Origin: Aegilops tauschii subsp. strangulata
Taxonomy: Eukaryota; Streptophyta; Magnoliopsida; Poales; Poaceae
Direction: 5' to 3'
Assembly (NCBI RefSeq): GCF_002575655.3
Contig: NC_053037.3
Coordinates: 326,395,294 to 326,459,293, forward strand
Length of the DNA: 64,000 nt
The notes beneath the pieces are model-generated. The model did no database searches, had not been told where the DNA came from, and saw only the letters and a program-made list of their open reading frames with translations. Both the position numbers and the translations under genes were made by a program. Position 1 is the first letter of the stretch. Each line of letters starts with the position of its first letter. Below are positions 1-9,734 of this stretch, piece by piece.

Positions 1-2304
1 TATTCTTTCACTTCTGCTTTGTCTTGAACTGATATGATTTGAACCGTGTCTCTATTTTGATTTGGCAAGACAATGCAGTGACCATAGGACATAGATATAT
101 GTTTGTTTGATGCTTTTATAATGTACTAGTACTTGGCAATAGAAGACTTGGTAGTTTAATCCTGTCCACCTTACTAAGGAACTGGTTCACCGAAATGAGT
201 TTCATATACTAGTACATGCTAAACTTGTTATGTGTCTGCTTGTTTCTTCTTTTAGAATGCTGACAGAATATTGGGGAAGAGTGCCTTATTAAGCAATGGT
301 AAAGGAAGTAATGCAGATAAGGTTCAGGATAGTGACACATCCTTGTTGGTCTCCAACAAAGCTGATAAAACAGCTAAGGAAGACTATCTTGAAGACAACG
401 AGACAACCCCAAAGTCCTGTCTTGGTTTAGTGTTCGAGTTACTGGCCACTACCGCTTGCACAAGCTATTCAAACTCACTGTCTGAATCAGTTCGGTTTCT
501 TGAGTCTCAACTACAAGCTGAAAGGCATCGATCAGCTGTCCTGCGACAAGAAGCGGAAGGACTGCGGACGTCCCTGGAGAATTCAGATGCATACTTTCTG
601 GTGCAACAGCAAGCTTTGGAGGATTTTAGCGCCAAATAAGACAAAGCTAATCAGCTTGCTAAGCTTATTGCCAGCATGGTGGATACCCAGGATAACGTTT
701 CTTGAGCTCTTCTGAAGTTGTCTCAGTTATGCTCTTGTTTTGCTGCCGCGTTTATTTGCACTGGTGGCCAATTTTGACGGCCAGTGTATGTAATGTGTTG
801 CTTTGTTCCCTATATTTGCACTGGTGGCGAACTTTGATGCCCAGTGGATGTAATATGTGTAATAGCGGTAATAGGCTAGCGTTAATTGCTTGCTTATTTA
901 TTTCCTTATTGTCTTGTTTAGTTGTTTGCTTGTAGTCACTACAGTTCTTTTTCTGTTTTTTTCTAGTGGACACAATAGCCTATTTTTGGTAACTAGGCCA
1001 AAATAATCATGGCAACACACGGACTGTTGTAACCATGGGCCTCCTGCAGGCCGTATGATCCATGGGCCTTCGTCCGGCCGTAGGATCCATCGGCCTTCTA
1101 TACGGGCCTTAGGGTCCATGGGCCTTCTACGGGCCGTAGGGTCCATGGGCCTTCTACGGGTCGTACGATCCATGGGCCTTCTACGGGCCGTACTATCCGT
1201 GGGCCTCATACGGGCCGTAGGATCCATGGGCCTTCTACGGGGCGTATCATCATTTCGCCAATCATGGGCCGTACTATTCGTGGACCATAACGGGCCGTTA
1301 ATAGGCCGTATTTGATAACTCTATGAAAACAGCCCAACTGGTTTTTTTGACATGAAAACGGCCCAACGTATTAACGGTCCGCAAACAGGCCGACTGTAAC
1401 GACGGGCTGAATTTGGCCCACAAGCAGAAAATGACAGTAACGGGCCGTATGTAACCGAATGCTGCAAATGAGCCCAAGAATCAATGGGCCCTGAGAAGGC
1501 CGAAAGATAACTTGGGCTGGAAACGGCCCAATGGAATAACGGGCTGTTAATGGGTATAATTTGATACACTGTTCATTACGGGCCAGTTTCACCATGGGCC
1601 GTTAATGGGCCAAGAGTTACAAAGGTCCTCATATGGGCCGAAAGAAGTCATAGGCCACACATGGACCGAAAGTTAAAACGGGCTGAATCATATTGGACGG
1701 CCTAGATGACGCTACTGGGCCTAATTCGGATAGGGCGTAACGGGCCCTGGGTTAGTGGGCTGTAAATGGGCTATATGCGAATAGGCCGTTAACAGGCTTT
1801 CCGTGGGCCGGCCCGCCACCTTTTGACCAAGTCAAACGGGCCGGCCTTTTCACAGGAATGGGCCTTTGTTGGGCCGTGCCACGTGTCGCCGTATCATAGG
1901 CGCCTTCGGTCTAATGAGCGGATGACATCTGTCCCAACGGTGAGCCGACACATGTTTCCTCCAGCCAATGATGATTTTACACGTGGAAAATCCCCATTGG
2001 TCGGGGCTGTTAACGGGTTATCGGATCCAAAACCCGACCCGATAGCTTAACGGCGTTCCGTTACGGTGGATGCCACGTGTCGGTCACCCTTGACGAAAGC
2101 ACTTCTGTGACGCGCGATTTATCGTCATGGAAGTGGACACTTCCGTGATGATAATTTTGGTAATGTCATGGAACACTTCTACGACATCACAGGTATGACT
2201 ATCTTGATTCTGTCATAAAATCGTCATGGATGTACATGCATGACAAAAAACGCGACCTACTGTGACAAACACGTATCATCACGGAAGTGTATTTTTTTGT
2301 AGTG
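1..2304 (+). mobile_element. CACTA (En/Spm) transposon, 3' part, left-truncated by window
   Basis: The right terminus at 2304 reads, on the minus strand, CACTACAAAAAAATACAC, a typical Triticeae CACTA terminal inverted repeat. Inside it lie long subterminal arrays of short GGGCCGTA/GGGCCTTCTA-type motifs (about 1040-1800) and an AT-rich inner TIR zone (2090-2304). The last exon of an element-encoded gene occupies 256-705, pointing to the terminus. The 5' end of the element is outside the window, so the TSD cannot be tested; the 3 bp after the terminus are TAG. Family assignment comes from memory of Triticeae CACTA ends, not from a search. Confidence 0.85.
256..705 (+). pseudogene. CACTA-encoded ORF, last exon, with premature stop
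   Basis: A splice acceptor (TTTCTTCTTTTAG) ends at 255 and the frame is open from 256. The exon encodes a polar region followed by a heptad-like coiled-coil stretch (about 486-630, rich in L/E/Q/R) and a C-terminal tail ending at the TGA at 703-705. A TAA at 637-639 interrupts this frame, but the codons after it continue sensibly to 705. The tail from 661 on is also present in the second CACTA end in the same frame. Position next to the 3' subterminal repeats fits the accessory ORF of CACTA elements. I recognise no catalytic domain. It is probably a decayed coding exon. Confidence 0.6.
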
Positions 2305-2680
2305 TAGGCTGGATGGTAATACGAGGCAAAGTTTTACCCTAGTTCGCATCGGACCCTTGCAGTTCAAGAAAGAGCCTACTCCTGGTACTGTATATTAGTG
2401 ATAGGGTTGTGTACAAAGTACACGTGAATACCAGGCATTGTGCGTGTGTGTATACTATTGACGAACTAGCCCCCAAGCTTGTATAACATACTAAGGGCCT
2501 AGGGTTACAAATCATATATAGTCGGCTTATCACCAGTGGGGATAGAGTCCTCCGCGACTCTGGTAGCTTCGTGTTGTATGCCGAGTCCTCCACATGGGTC
2601 TTCGTATAACACGTCTCGGTCCAACCTATATGTGGCGCAGGATGGAACCGACCCATGAGTCTTCATGTTGACCCACCACA
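2305..2680. repeat. Probable gypsy LTR remnant
   Basis: This stretch after the first CACTA terminus resembles Triticeae gypsy LTR sequence, including a 'tagcccccaagcttgtataacata' type block near 2468-2491. No boundaries, TSD or coding frames are visible. The assignment is weak. Confidence 0.3.
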
Positions 2681-3600
2681 ACTAGAAATGATGTGCCCAC
2701 CACACCACACACGCAATCGGACACTAAGAAAATAAGCATATACAATAGTACAACGGTATCTAGCTCACGATACGTCTCCATATTTTGTTGATGACACTGA
2801 CGGACTTTGCATTTGATGCGTGCTCCGTATTTTGTTGACGACACTTACGGTCATTGTATTTGAAGCGAAAGCACGATATGGTCACTGGACTTCAGAATAA
2901 GCTCATCACGGTCACCACATACATTTTGTCGTGCTAACCAACATGTGGTTGGATGGTTAGAGGACAGTGGTTTCTCGAGCCCGCCAAGGTTAAAGTCCCG
3001 GTGCTCGCATTTATCTTGTGTTAATTTCAGTATTTTCCGGCGATGTACGTTCAGTGGGAGGAGACGTTCCACTCGACTACGAGGCACCTATGGTGACTTC
3101 GTAAAATCTCAAGATCATATATGCTCGCCCACTCTCTCGAAGGTGCTCATAGGGGTAGGGTTCGCGTGTGTGCGCTTATAGCGGTGAGTGCTTGCGCGTA
3201 TATATGAGCCCTTGCGTCTGTACCGTGTTAAACAAATACATATCATGATTATACGGTCACTGGCTCACCCGTACAACTCCGTATTTTGCTGATGACACAA
3301 TCAATTGACGAGTCAAACGTTCCATGCGGCGCAACTAGTGTTGCACCATCGGGGCGCGTAACCGTGGGGCCCACCTGTCAGCCCGTATATGAAAGAAAGA
3401 AATGGTAGTTTGAGTCTGTACTATGTTAATAAAATAGGAGTACATTTTAGGGTGATCATACGGTCACTGGCTCACCATACAGCTCCGTAATTTGTTGATA
3501 ACACGATCAATTGACCAGTCAAACGGTCCACATTCAGCAGCGCACATTACCATAGGGCCCACCCGTCAGCGTGTATATGAAGGACAGAAATGGTAATAAA
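2681..3600. repeat. Uncharacterised region with diverged ~206-bp direct repeats
   Basis: A unit containing 'tacggtcactggctcacc', then 'ctccgtattttg.tgatgacac', then 'agtcaaacg.tcca' occurs at about 3253-3430 and again at about 3459-3600. A more diverged partial version lies at about 2820-2890. The spacing between the two clear copies is about 206 bp. There are no convincing ORFs. It could be internal sequence of the second CACTA element or an unrelated tandem repeat. Confidence 0.5.
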
Positions 3601-3900
3601 TTAGTGGTCGGTGGGTATTCGAAGTCATGAGACCTCTGGTTGGCAGTCACCGGCGGTTGGGGGGCGTTCATTGGGCGGTGGGGTGGGGATCCCCGGAGAA
3701 AAAGCTCGGCGGGGGGGGGGGGGCTAGAGGGATGGCCGGTGCGGCGGCGGACCGGCGGTGGGGAGTGGTTTCGGGGAGGGCGGGCCGGCCGCGGGCGGCG
3801 GGGGCTGGCGGTTCGGCCGGTGGTGGCTGGCGGCTCAGGGGGTGGAGTTTGATGATAAACTGGAGGCCCTTGATTTCGTATCCAACGGCTGGAAAATCTA
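3600..3900. other. G-rich segment with long poly-G run
   Basis: About 250 bp of strongly G-rich plus strand with a run of 13-14 G near 3709-3722. Overlapping open frames exist on both strands, but they are explained by base composition. No gene is supported. Confidence 0.4.
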
Positions 3901-3960
3901 ATGACCAGAGATGAAAAAGTCAGTCGACTGACGTGTAGCCTCACCCCGCACGCACGCAAG

Positions 3961-4105
3961 ACACGCACGCATGTAGGCGTGCAACACTGACACGTACACA
4001 CGCACGCATGCTGGCGTGCAACACTGACACGTACACATGCACTCACGAACACACGCACGTACGCACCCATGCATGCAACACTGAAACGTACCCTTGCACA
4101 CACGC
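3961..4105. repeat. Minisatellite, ~37-bp unit
   Basis: The motif CACGCACGCATG followed by GCGTGCAACACTGACACGTAC starts at 3962 and again at 3999 (period 37). A diverged third copy around 4050-4100 reads ATGCATGCAACACTGAAACG. The alternating purine-pyrimidine ACGC/ACAC content is notable. Confidence 0.7.
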
Positions 4106-4599
4106 AACACTCGCACGCCTGCATGCACACAGCACACGACGCAAGACACACGCTCTACCTATACGTGCATGCACCCTTTGTTAAGGACATGGATTGTTAC
4201 GGGTATTAATCAATCTTATCTGTGATAAGCAGAACATTGATGTTTGCAGCGGTCTTTATGAATCACAATGTATCGAACGGGCTATCAACATAGTAGGCTT
4301 ATCTACATGATAAAGATGATGTCACACTCAATGAACAATCATCGGTTTATGAAATGCCCGCTTCTGACCGCCCTGGCCCACCAAAGGTTCCTCTGTTGTG
4401 CGCTGCCTGCATTGGGTCACTGACATGCAGGACATGCACCCAAAGAGCCCACGTTAGTAGAAGAATGGCGTGGTGTCCTAGGTCAGAGTCGAGGGCGCCG
4501 TTCGCGGCACGCCCGGCTGAACACGCCTCCGTGCCGCATTCAAACGCCTCCATGAAACCCGCCCGTGTGGAAGCCGAGAAACCCACTCTGGACACATGT

Positions 4600-4760
4600 C
4601 CGTTCATGACCGGGGCGGCGTTAAACGCAACGCCGGCCGAGCTCCTCCCGTCCGCCGTCTATTTAATCTCCTATTTAAACGAGGCCAAACGCCGGCCAAG
4701 AATCGCACACCTCCGCCGCTCCCCTATCTCCTCCACCATTTTGTCCACTCTTACAATGGC
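4600..4760 (+). promoter_or_regulatory. Gene-like promoter and 5' UTR, probably captured by a CACTA element
   Basis: GC-rich sequence contains two TATA-like boxes (CTATTTAA near 4661 and 4671). They are followed by a CT-rich, ATG-poor leader and the first ATG at 4756. That ATG opens only a 5-codon frame (ends TAG), after which the next usable ATG is at 4819. The composition differs sharply from the flanking transposon sequence and looks like a grass gene promoter. Promoter activity is inferred only. Confidence 0.4.
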
Positions 4761-4818
4761 TTACGAAGAGTAGTTATTCCGCATCCAAGCCGGCTGGGTA
4801 GCCCGCCGGATACGAGCT

Positions 4819-5187
4819 ATGCAGCTCGCTGGTCCACCTCCCTCCCCTCGCCCGACGGAGCCAGTTGCCACCCCAAGCCGGCGCGCGGTTCAGCAACTCG
4901 CCGCTCCAGGCCAGCTCGACGAGGAGCGGCGCACGGGCGTCGTTGCTGCCGTCCATGCCGCGGCCTCGTACCGCGTCTCCCGTTTCTGTAGCCGAGACTC
5001 CCATGCCGGCGGCCGCGCCATGCAAGCAGCGACAGAAGCCGGGTGCGCGGAGAGCGACGAGTCGGTGGCCGGCGCCTCCGCGTCCGCCGCCATCATCGAG
5101 GAGAAGTTGAACACGGGAGGCCACCGCCGCTTGGGTCCCATGAAGCTTATTGCCAGCATGGTGGATACCCAGGATAACGTTTCTTGA
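4819..5187 (+). CDS. Chimeric 122-aa ORF: captured GC-rich sequence fused in frame to CACTA ORF tail
   Basis: The ORF starts at ATG 4819, downstream of a promoter-like segment. It encodes an Ala/Arg/Ser-rich protein of no recognised family. At 5143 it runs in frame into sequence shared with the CACTA exon at 661-705, so its last 15 codons and stop are those of the transposon ORF. Codon composition up to the junction is GC-rich, as in grass first exons, and changes abruptly at 5143. I see no domain, signal peptide or membrane segment. It could be a transduplicated gene piece, or chance openness in GC-rich DNA, because the other frames are open too. Confidence 0.35.
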   Translation: MQLAGPPPSPRPTEPVATPSRRAVQQLAAPGQLDEERRTGVVAAVHAAASYRVSRFCSRDSHAGGRAMQAATEAGCAESDESVAGASASAAIIEEKLNTGGHRRLGPMKLIASMVDTQDNVS

Positions 5188-6785
5188 GCTCTTCTGAAGT
5201 TGTTTTAGTTATGCTCTTGTTTTGCTGCCGCGTTTATTTGCACTGGTGGCCAATTTTGACGGCCAGTGTATGTAATGTGCTGCTTTGTTCCCTATATTTG
5301 CACTGGTGGCGAACTTTGATGCCCAGTGGATGTAATATGTGTAATAGCGGTAATAGGCTAGCGTTAATTGCTTGCTTATTTATTTCCTTATTGTCTTGTT
5401 TAGTTGTTTGCTTGTAGTCACTACAGTTCTTTTTCTGTTTTTTTCTAGTGGACACAATAGCCTATTTTTGGTAACTAGGCCAAAATAATCATGGCAACAC
5501 ATGGACTGTTGTAACCATGGGCCTCCTGCAGGCCGTATGATCGATGGGCCTTCGTCCGGCCGTAGGATCCATCGGCCTTCTATACGGGCCTTAGGGTCCA
5601 TGGGCCTTCTACGGGCCATAGGGTCCATGGGCCTTCTACGGGTCGTACGATCCATGGGCCTTCTACGGGCCGTACTATCCGTGGGCCTCATACGGGCCTT
5701 AGGATCCATGGGCCTTCTACGGGGCGTATCATCATTTCGCCAATCATGGGCTGTACTATTCGTGGACCATAACGGGCCGTTAATAGGCCGTATTTGATAA
5801 CTCTATGAAAACAGCCCAACTAGTTTTTTTGACATGAAAACGGCCCAATGTATTAACGGTCCGCAAACAGGCCGACTGTAACGACGGGCTGAATTTGGCC
5901 CACAAGCAGAAAATGACAGTAACGGGCCGTATGTAACCGAATGCTGCAAATGAGCCCAAGAATCAATGGGCCCTGAGAAGGCCGAAAGATAACTTGGGCT
6001 GGAAACGGCCCAATGGAATAACGGGCCGTTAATGGGTATAAAGTGATACACTGTTCATTACGGGCCAGTTTCACCACGGGCCGTTAATGGGCCAAGAGTT
6101 ACAAAGGTCCTCATATGGGCCGAAAGAAGTCATGGGCCACACATGGGCCAGAAGTTAAAATGGGTTGAATCATATTGGATGGCCCAGATGACGCTACTGG
6201 GCCTAATTCGGATAGGGCGTAACGGGCCCTGGGTTAGCAGGCTGTAAATGGGCTATATGTGAACAGGCCGTTAACAGGCTTTCCGTGGGCCGGCCCGCCA
6301 CCTTTTGACCAAGTCAAACGGGCCGGCCTTTTCACAGGAATGAGCCTCTGTTGGGCCGTGCCACGTGTCGCCGTATCATAGGCGCCTTCGGTCCAATGAG
6401 CGGATGACATCTGTCCCAACGGTGAGCCAACACGTGTTTCCTCCAGCCAATGATGATTTTACACATGGAAAATCCCCATTGGTCGGGGCTGTTAACGGGT
6501 TATCGGATCCAAAACCCGACCCGATAGCTTAACGGCGTTCCGTTACGGTGGATGCCACGTGTCGGTCACCTTGACGAAAGCACTTCTGTGACACGCGATT
6601 TATCGTCATGGAAGTGGACACTTCCGTGATGATAATTTTGGTAATGTCATGGAACACTTCTACGACAGCACAGGTATGACTATCTTGATTCTGTCATAAA
6701 TTTGTCATGGATGTACATGCATGACAAATAACGCGACCTACTGTGACAAACACGTATCATCACAGAAGTGTATTTTTTTGTAGTG
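5143..6785 (+). mobile_element. Second CACTA 3' end, ~97% identical to 661-2304
   Basis: From 5143 (matching 661) to 6785 (matching 2304) the sequence repeats the first CACTA end with roughly 40 substitutions and a 1-bp indel (hand count). It ends in the same terminal repeat, read on the minus strand as CACTACAAAAAAATACAC. It abuts a gypsy LTR at 6786, so this terminus marks a real insertion into that LTR; the following 3 bp are GTG. No matching 5' CACTA end is visible between 2305 and 5143, so the element start is missing, deleted or off the left edge. Confidence 0.8.
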
Positions 6786-7983
6786 GTGTTCGGTACTTTG
6801 ATAATTTGGTATGTGGGTGGACCGGTGCTTAGGTGCTGTTCTTACTTGAACAAACCTCCTACTTATGATTAACCCTCCCGCAGGCATCTGCAACTACGAG
6901 AAAAGTATTAAGAATAAATTCTAACCATAGCATTAAACTTTTGGATCCAATCGGTCCCTTACGGAATAGCGCATAAACTGGGGTTTAAGCTTCTGTCACT
7001 CTCGCAACCCATCATCTAATTGCTACTCCGCAATGCATTCCCTTAGGCCCAAATATGGTGAAGTGTCATGTAGTCGACGTTCACATGACACCACTAAGGG
7101 AATCACAACATACATATTATCAACATATCGAACACATATCAAGTTCACATGATTACTTGCAACATGATTTCTCCCGTGACCTCAAGAACAGAAGTAACTA
7201 CTCACAAATAATAATCATGCTCAAGATCAGAGGGGTATTAAATAGCATATTGGATCTGAACATATAATCTTCCACCAAATAAACCATATAGTAATCAACT
7301 ACAAGATGTAATCAACACTACTAGTCACCCACAAGCACCAATCTATAGTTCCGGTGACAAGATTGAACACAAGAGATGAACTAGGGTTTGAGATGAGATG
7401 GTGTTGTTGAAGATGTTGATGGGGATTGCCCTCCCCAAGATGAGAGAGTTGTTGGTGATGATGAGGACGATGATTTCCCCCTCCGGGAGGGAAGTTCCCC
7501 CGGCGGAATAGCTCCGCTGGAGGGCAAAAGTGCTCCTGCCCAAGTTTCGCTCGAGACGGCGGCGCTCCGTCGCGAAAGTTCACTCCTTGTTTTTTCTAGG
7601 TCAAAATGACTTATATACCAGAAGATGGGCACCAGAGGTGGGCCTGGGTGAGCACAACCCACCAGGGCGCGCCTGGGCTCCCTGGCATGCTTAGGTGGGT
7701 TGTGACCACCTGGTGGGCCCCCTCTGGTACTTATTTGCTCCAATATTCTTCATATATTCCATAAAAATTCTCCGTGAAGTTTCATCTTGTTTGGAGTTGT
7801 GCAGAATAGGTAGCCTAACATAGCTTTTCTAGGTCCAGATTTCCAGCTGCCGGAATTCTCCCTCTTTGTGTATACCTTGCATATTATGAGACTAAAGGCA
7901 TTAGAATTACTCCAAAAAGCATTATTATAGATAAAAACATCATAAATAGCAGTAGGAAAACATGATGCAAAATGGACGTATCA
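6786..7983 (-). mobile_element. Gypsy-type LTR (Sabrina-like), truncated by the CACTA insertion
   Basis: On the minus strand the segment begins TGATACGTCCATTTTGCATC at 7983, a very common Triticeae gypsy LTR start. It contains a TATATAA promoter-type motif near 7609-7614 and continues to 6786, where the CACTA end cuts it. The 3' end of the LTR is missing. At 7984-8025 it is joined to a 42-bp purine-rich (minus strand) segment that could be its polypurine tract region. Family name from recognition only. Confidence 0.7.
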
Positions 7984-8025
7984 ATCATCCCTTCCTCTTT
8001 GGGGAAATACCGACGTAGTTCAAGC

Positions 8026-8377
8026 GACTTCAGTCACCATGGATATGGTTGACCAAGATAGCGAGCAGGTAGCTAACTTGCTTAATTGTAAGCTAGGGAG
8101 CTTTCCAATTAAGTACCTTGGCCTACCGATATCCCACCAGAAACTTTCTATCCAGGAATGAGAGCCCCTCTATGGGAAGGTAGCCAATAGAGTAAGCCCA
8201 TGGAGAGGGAGATTTATGTCGTTGGCAGCTAGGCTTATCCTCACTAACTCGAGTCTATCATCCCTACCACTGTTTATTATGGGGATTTTTCTCCTCGCTG
8301 ATGGAGTCCACTCTAAGCTAGATACCCCCCGTTCAAGGTTCTTTTGGGAAGGAACCGGCATCAAGCATAAATACCAC
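8026..8377 (+). pseudogene. LINE reverse transcriptase fragment (5' part of split LINE)
   Basis: Translated in the plus frame, this gives the typical plant LINE RT C-terminal region: a 'GSFPIKYLGLPIS' motif near 8097-8135, followed by a 'W.GR.LS.A.RL.L..S.L.S.P.F' pattern. A TGA stop interrupts it at about 8159. The fragment is cut at 8377 by insertion of an LTR unit; the frame and sequence resume at 18545 after the duplicated ACCAC. The 5' side is truncated against LTR-derived sequence at 8025. It is non-functional. Confidence 0.85.
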
Positions 8378-9734
8378 TGATGCGGCTTGAAGCTACGTCG
8401 ATATTTCCCCAAAGAGGAAGGGATGATGTAGCACAGCGATGGTAGGTATTTCCCTTAGTGATGAGACCAAGGTTATCGAACCTATAGGAGAACCAAGCTA
8501 CAATATGTAAACGGCACCTGTACACAAATAACAAATACTCGCAACCTGACGTATTAAAGGGGTTGTCAATCCCTTTCGGGTAACGGCGCCAGAAATTGGC
8601 AAGCGGACGTGAATAAATCGTAGTAGATTGATAGATCAAACGCCAAATAAAATAAATAAGAATAAATTGCAGCAAGTTTTTTTTTGTATTTTTGGTTTAA
8701 TAGATCTGGAAATAAAAGGCAAATAAAATAGATCGCAAAGGCAAATAATATGAGAAAGAGACCCGGGGACAGTAGGTTTCACTAGTGGCTTCTCTTGATT
8801 AAAATAACAAACGGTGGGTAAACAAATTACTGTTGGGCAATTGATAGAACTTCAAATAATCATGACGATATCCAGGCAATGATCATTATATAGGCATCAC
8901 GTCCAAGATTAGTAAACCGACTCCTGCCTGCATCTACTACTATTACTCCACACATCGACCGCTATCCAGCATGCATCTAGTGTATTAAGTTCATGGAGAA
9001 ACGGGGTAATGCAATAAGAACGATGACATGATGTAGACAAGATCAATTTATGTAGAAATAGACCCCATCGTTTTATCCTTAGTAGCAAAGATACATACGT
9101 GTCGGTTCCCCTTCTGTCACTGGGATCAAGCACCGTAAGATCGAACCCACTACAAAGCACCTCTTCCCATTGCAAGATAAATAGATCAAGTTGGCCAAAC
9201 AAAACCCAAATATCGGAGAAGAAATATGAGGCTATAAGCAATCATGCATATAAGAGATCAAAGAAGATTCAAATAACTTCCATGGATAAAAAGATAGATC
9301 TGATCATAAACTCAAAGTTCATCCGATCCCAACAAACACACCGCAAAAAGAGTTACATCATATGGATCTCCAAGGGACCATTGTATTGAGAATCAAACGA
9401 GAGAGAGGAAGCCATCTAACTACTAACTACGGACCCGAAGGTCAACAAAGAAGTACTCGCACATCACCGGAGAGGCACTAATGGAAGTGATGAACCCCTC
9501 CATGATGGTGTCTAGATGGGATCTGGTGGTTCTGGACTCTGCGGCGGCTGGAATTGATTTTTGTTGACTCCTCTAGGGTTTATGGAATATTGGGGTATTT
9601 ATAGAGTAAAGAGGCGGTCCAGGGGGCACCCGAGGTGGGCACAATCCACCGGGGCGCGCCTGGGCCTCCTGGCGCGCCCTGCTGGGTTGTGCTCCCCTCA
9701 GAGCACCCCCAGGTGCTTCTTCGGCCCATTGGTT

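Noticed and set aside
1030..1320. Regularly spaced short repeats resembling a CRISPR array
   Set aside because: They are diverged, directly and inversely arranged GGGCCGTA motifs of a CACTA subterminal region in a plant genome, without a constant repeat-spacer structure.
3534..4151. 205-codon minus-strand ORF with Cys/Val repeats and a Pro-rich part
   Set aside because: The Cys-rich part is the translation of the ACGC minisatellite and the Pro-rich part of the poly-G tract; no domain or splice context.
4354..4773. 139-codon plus-strand ORF
   Set aside because: It spans the apparent TATA boxes and leader of a promoter-like region, so it is unlikely to be translated.
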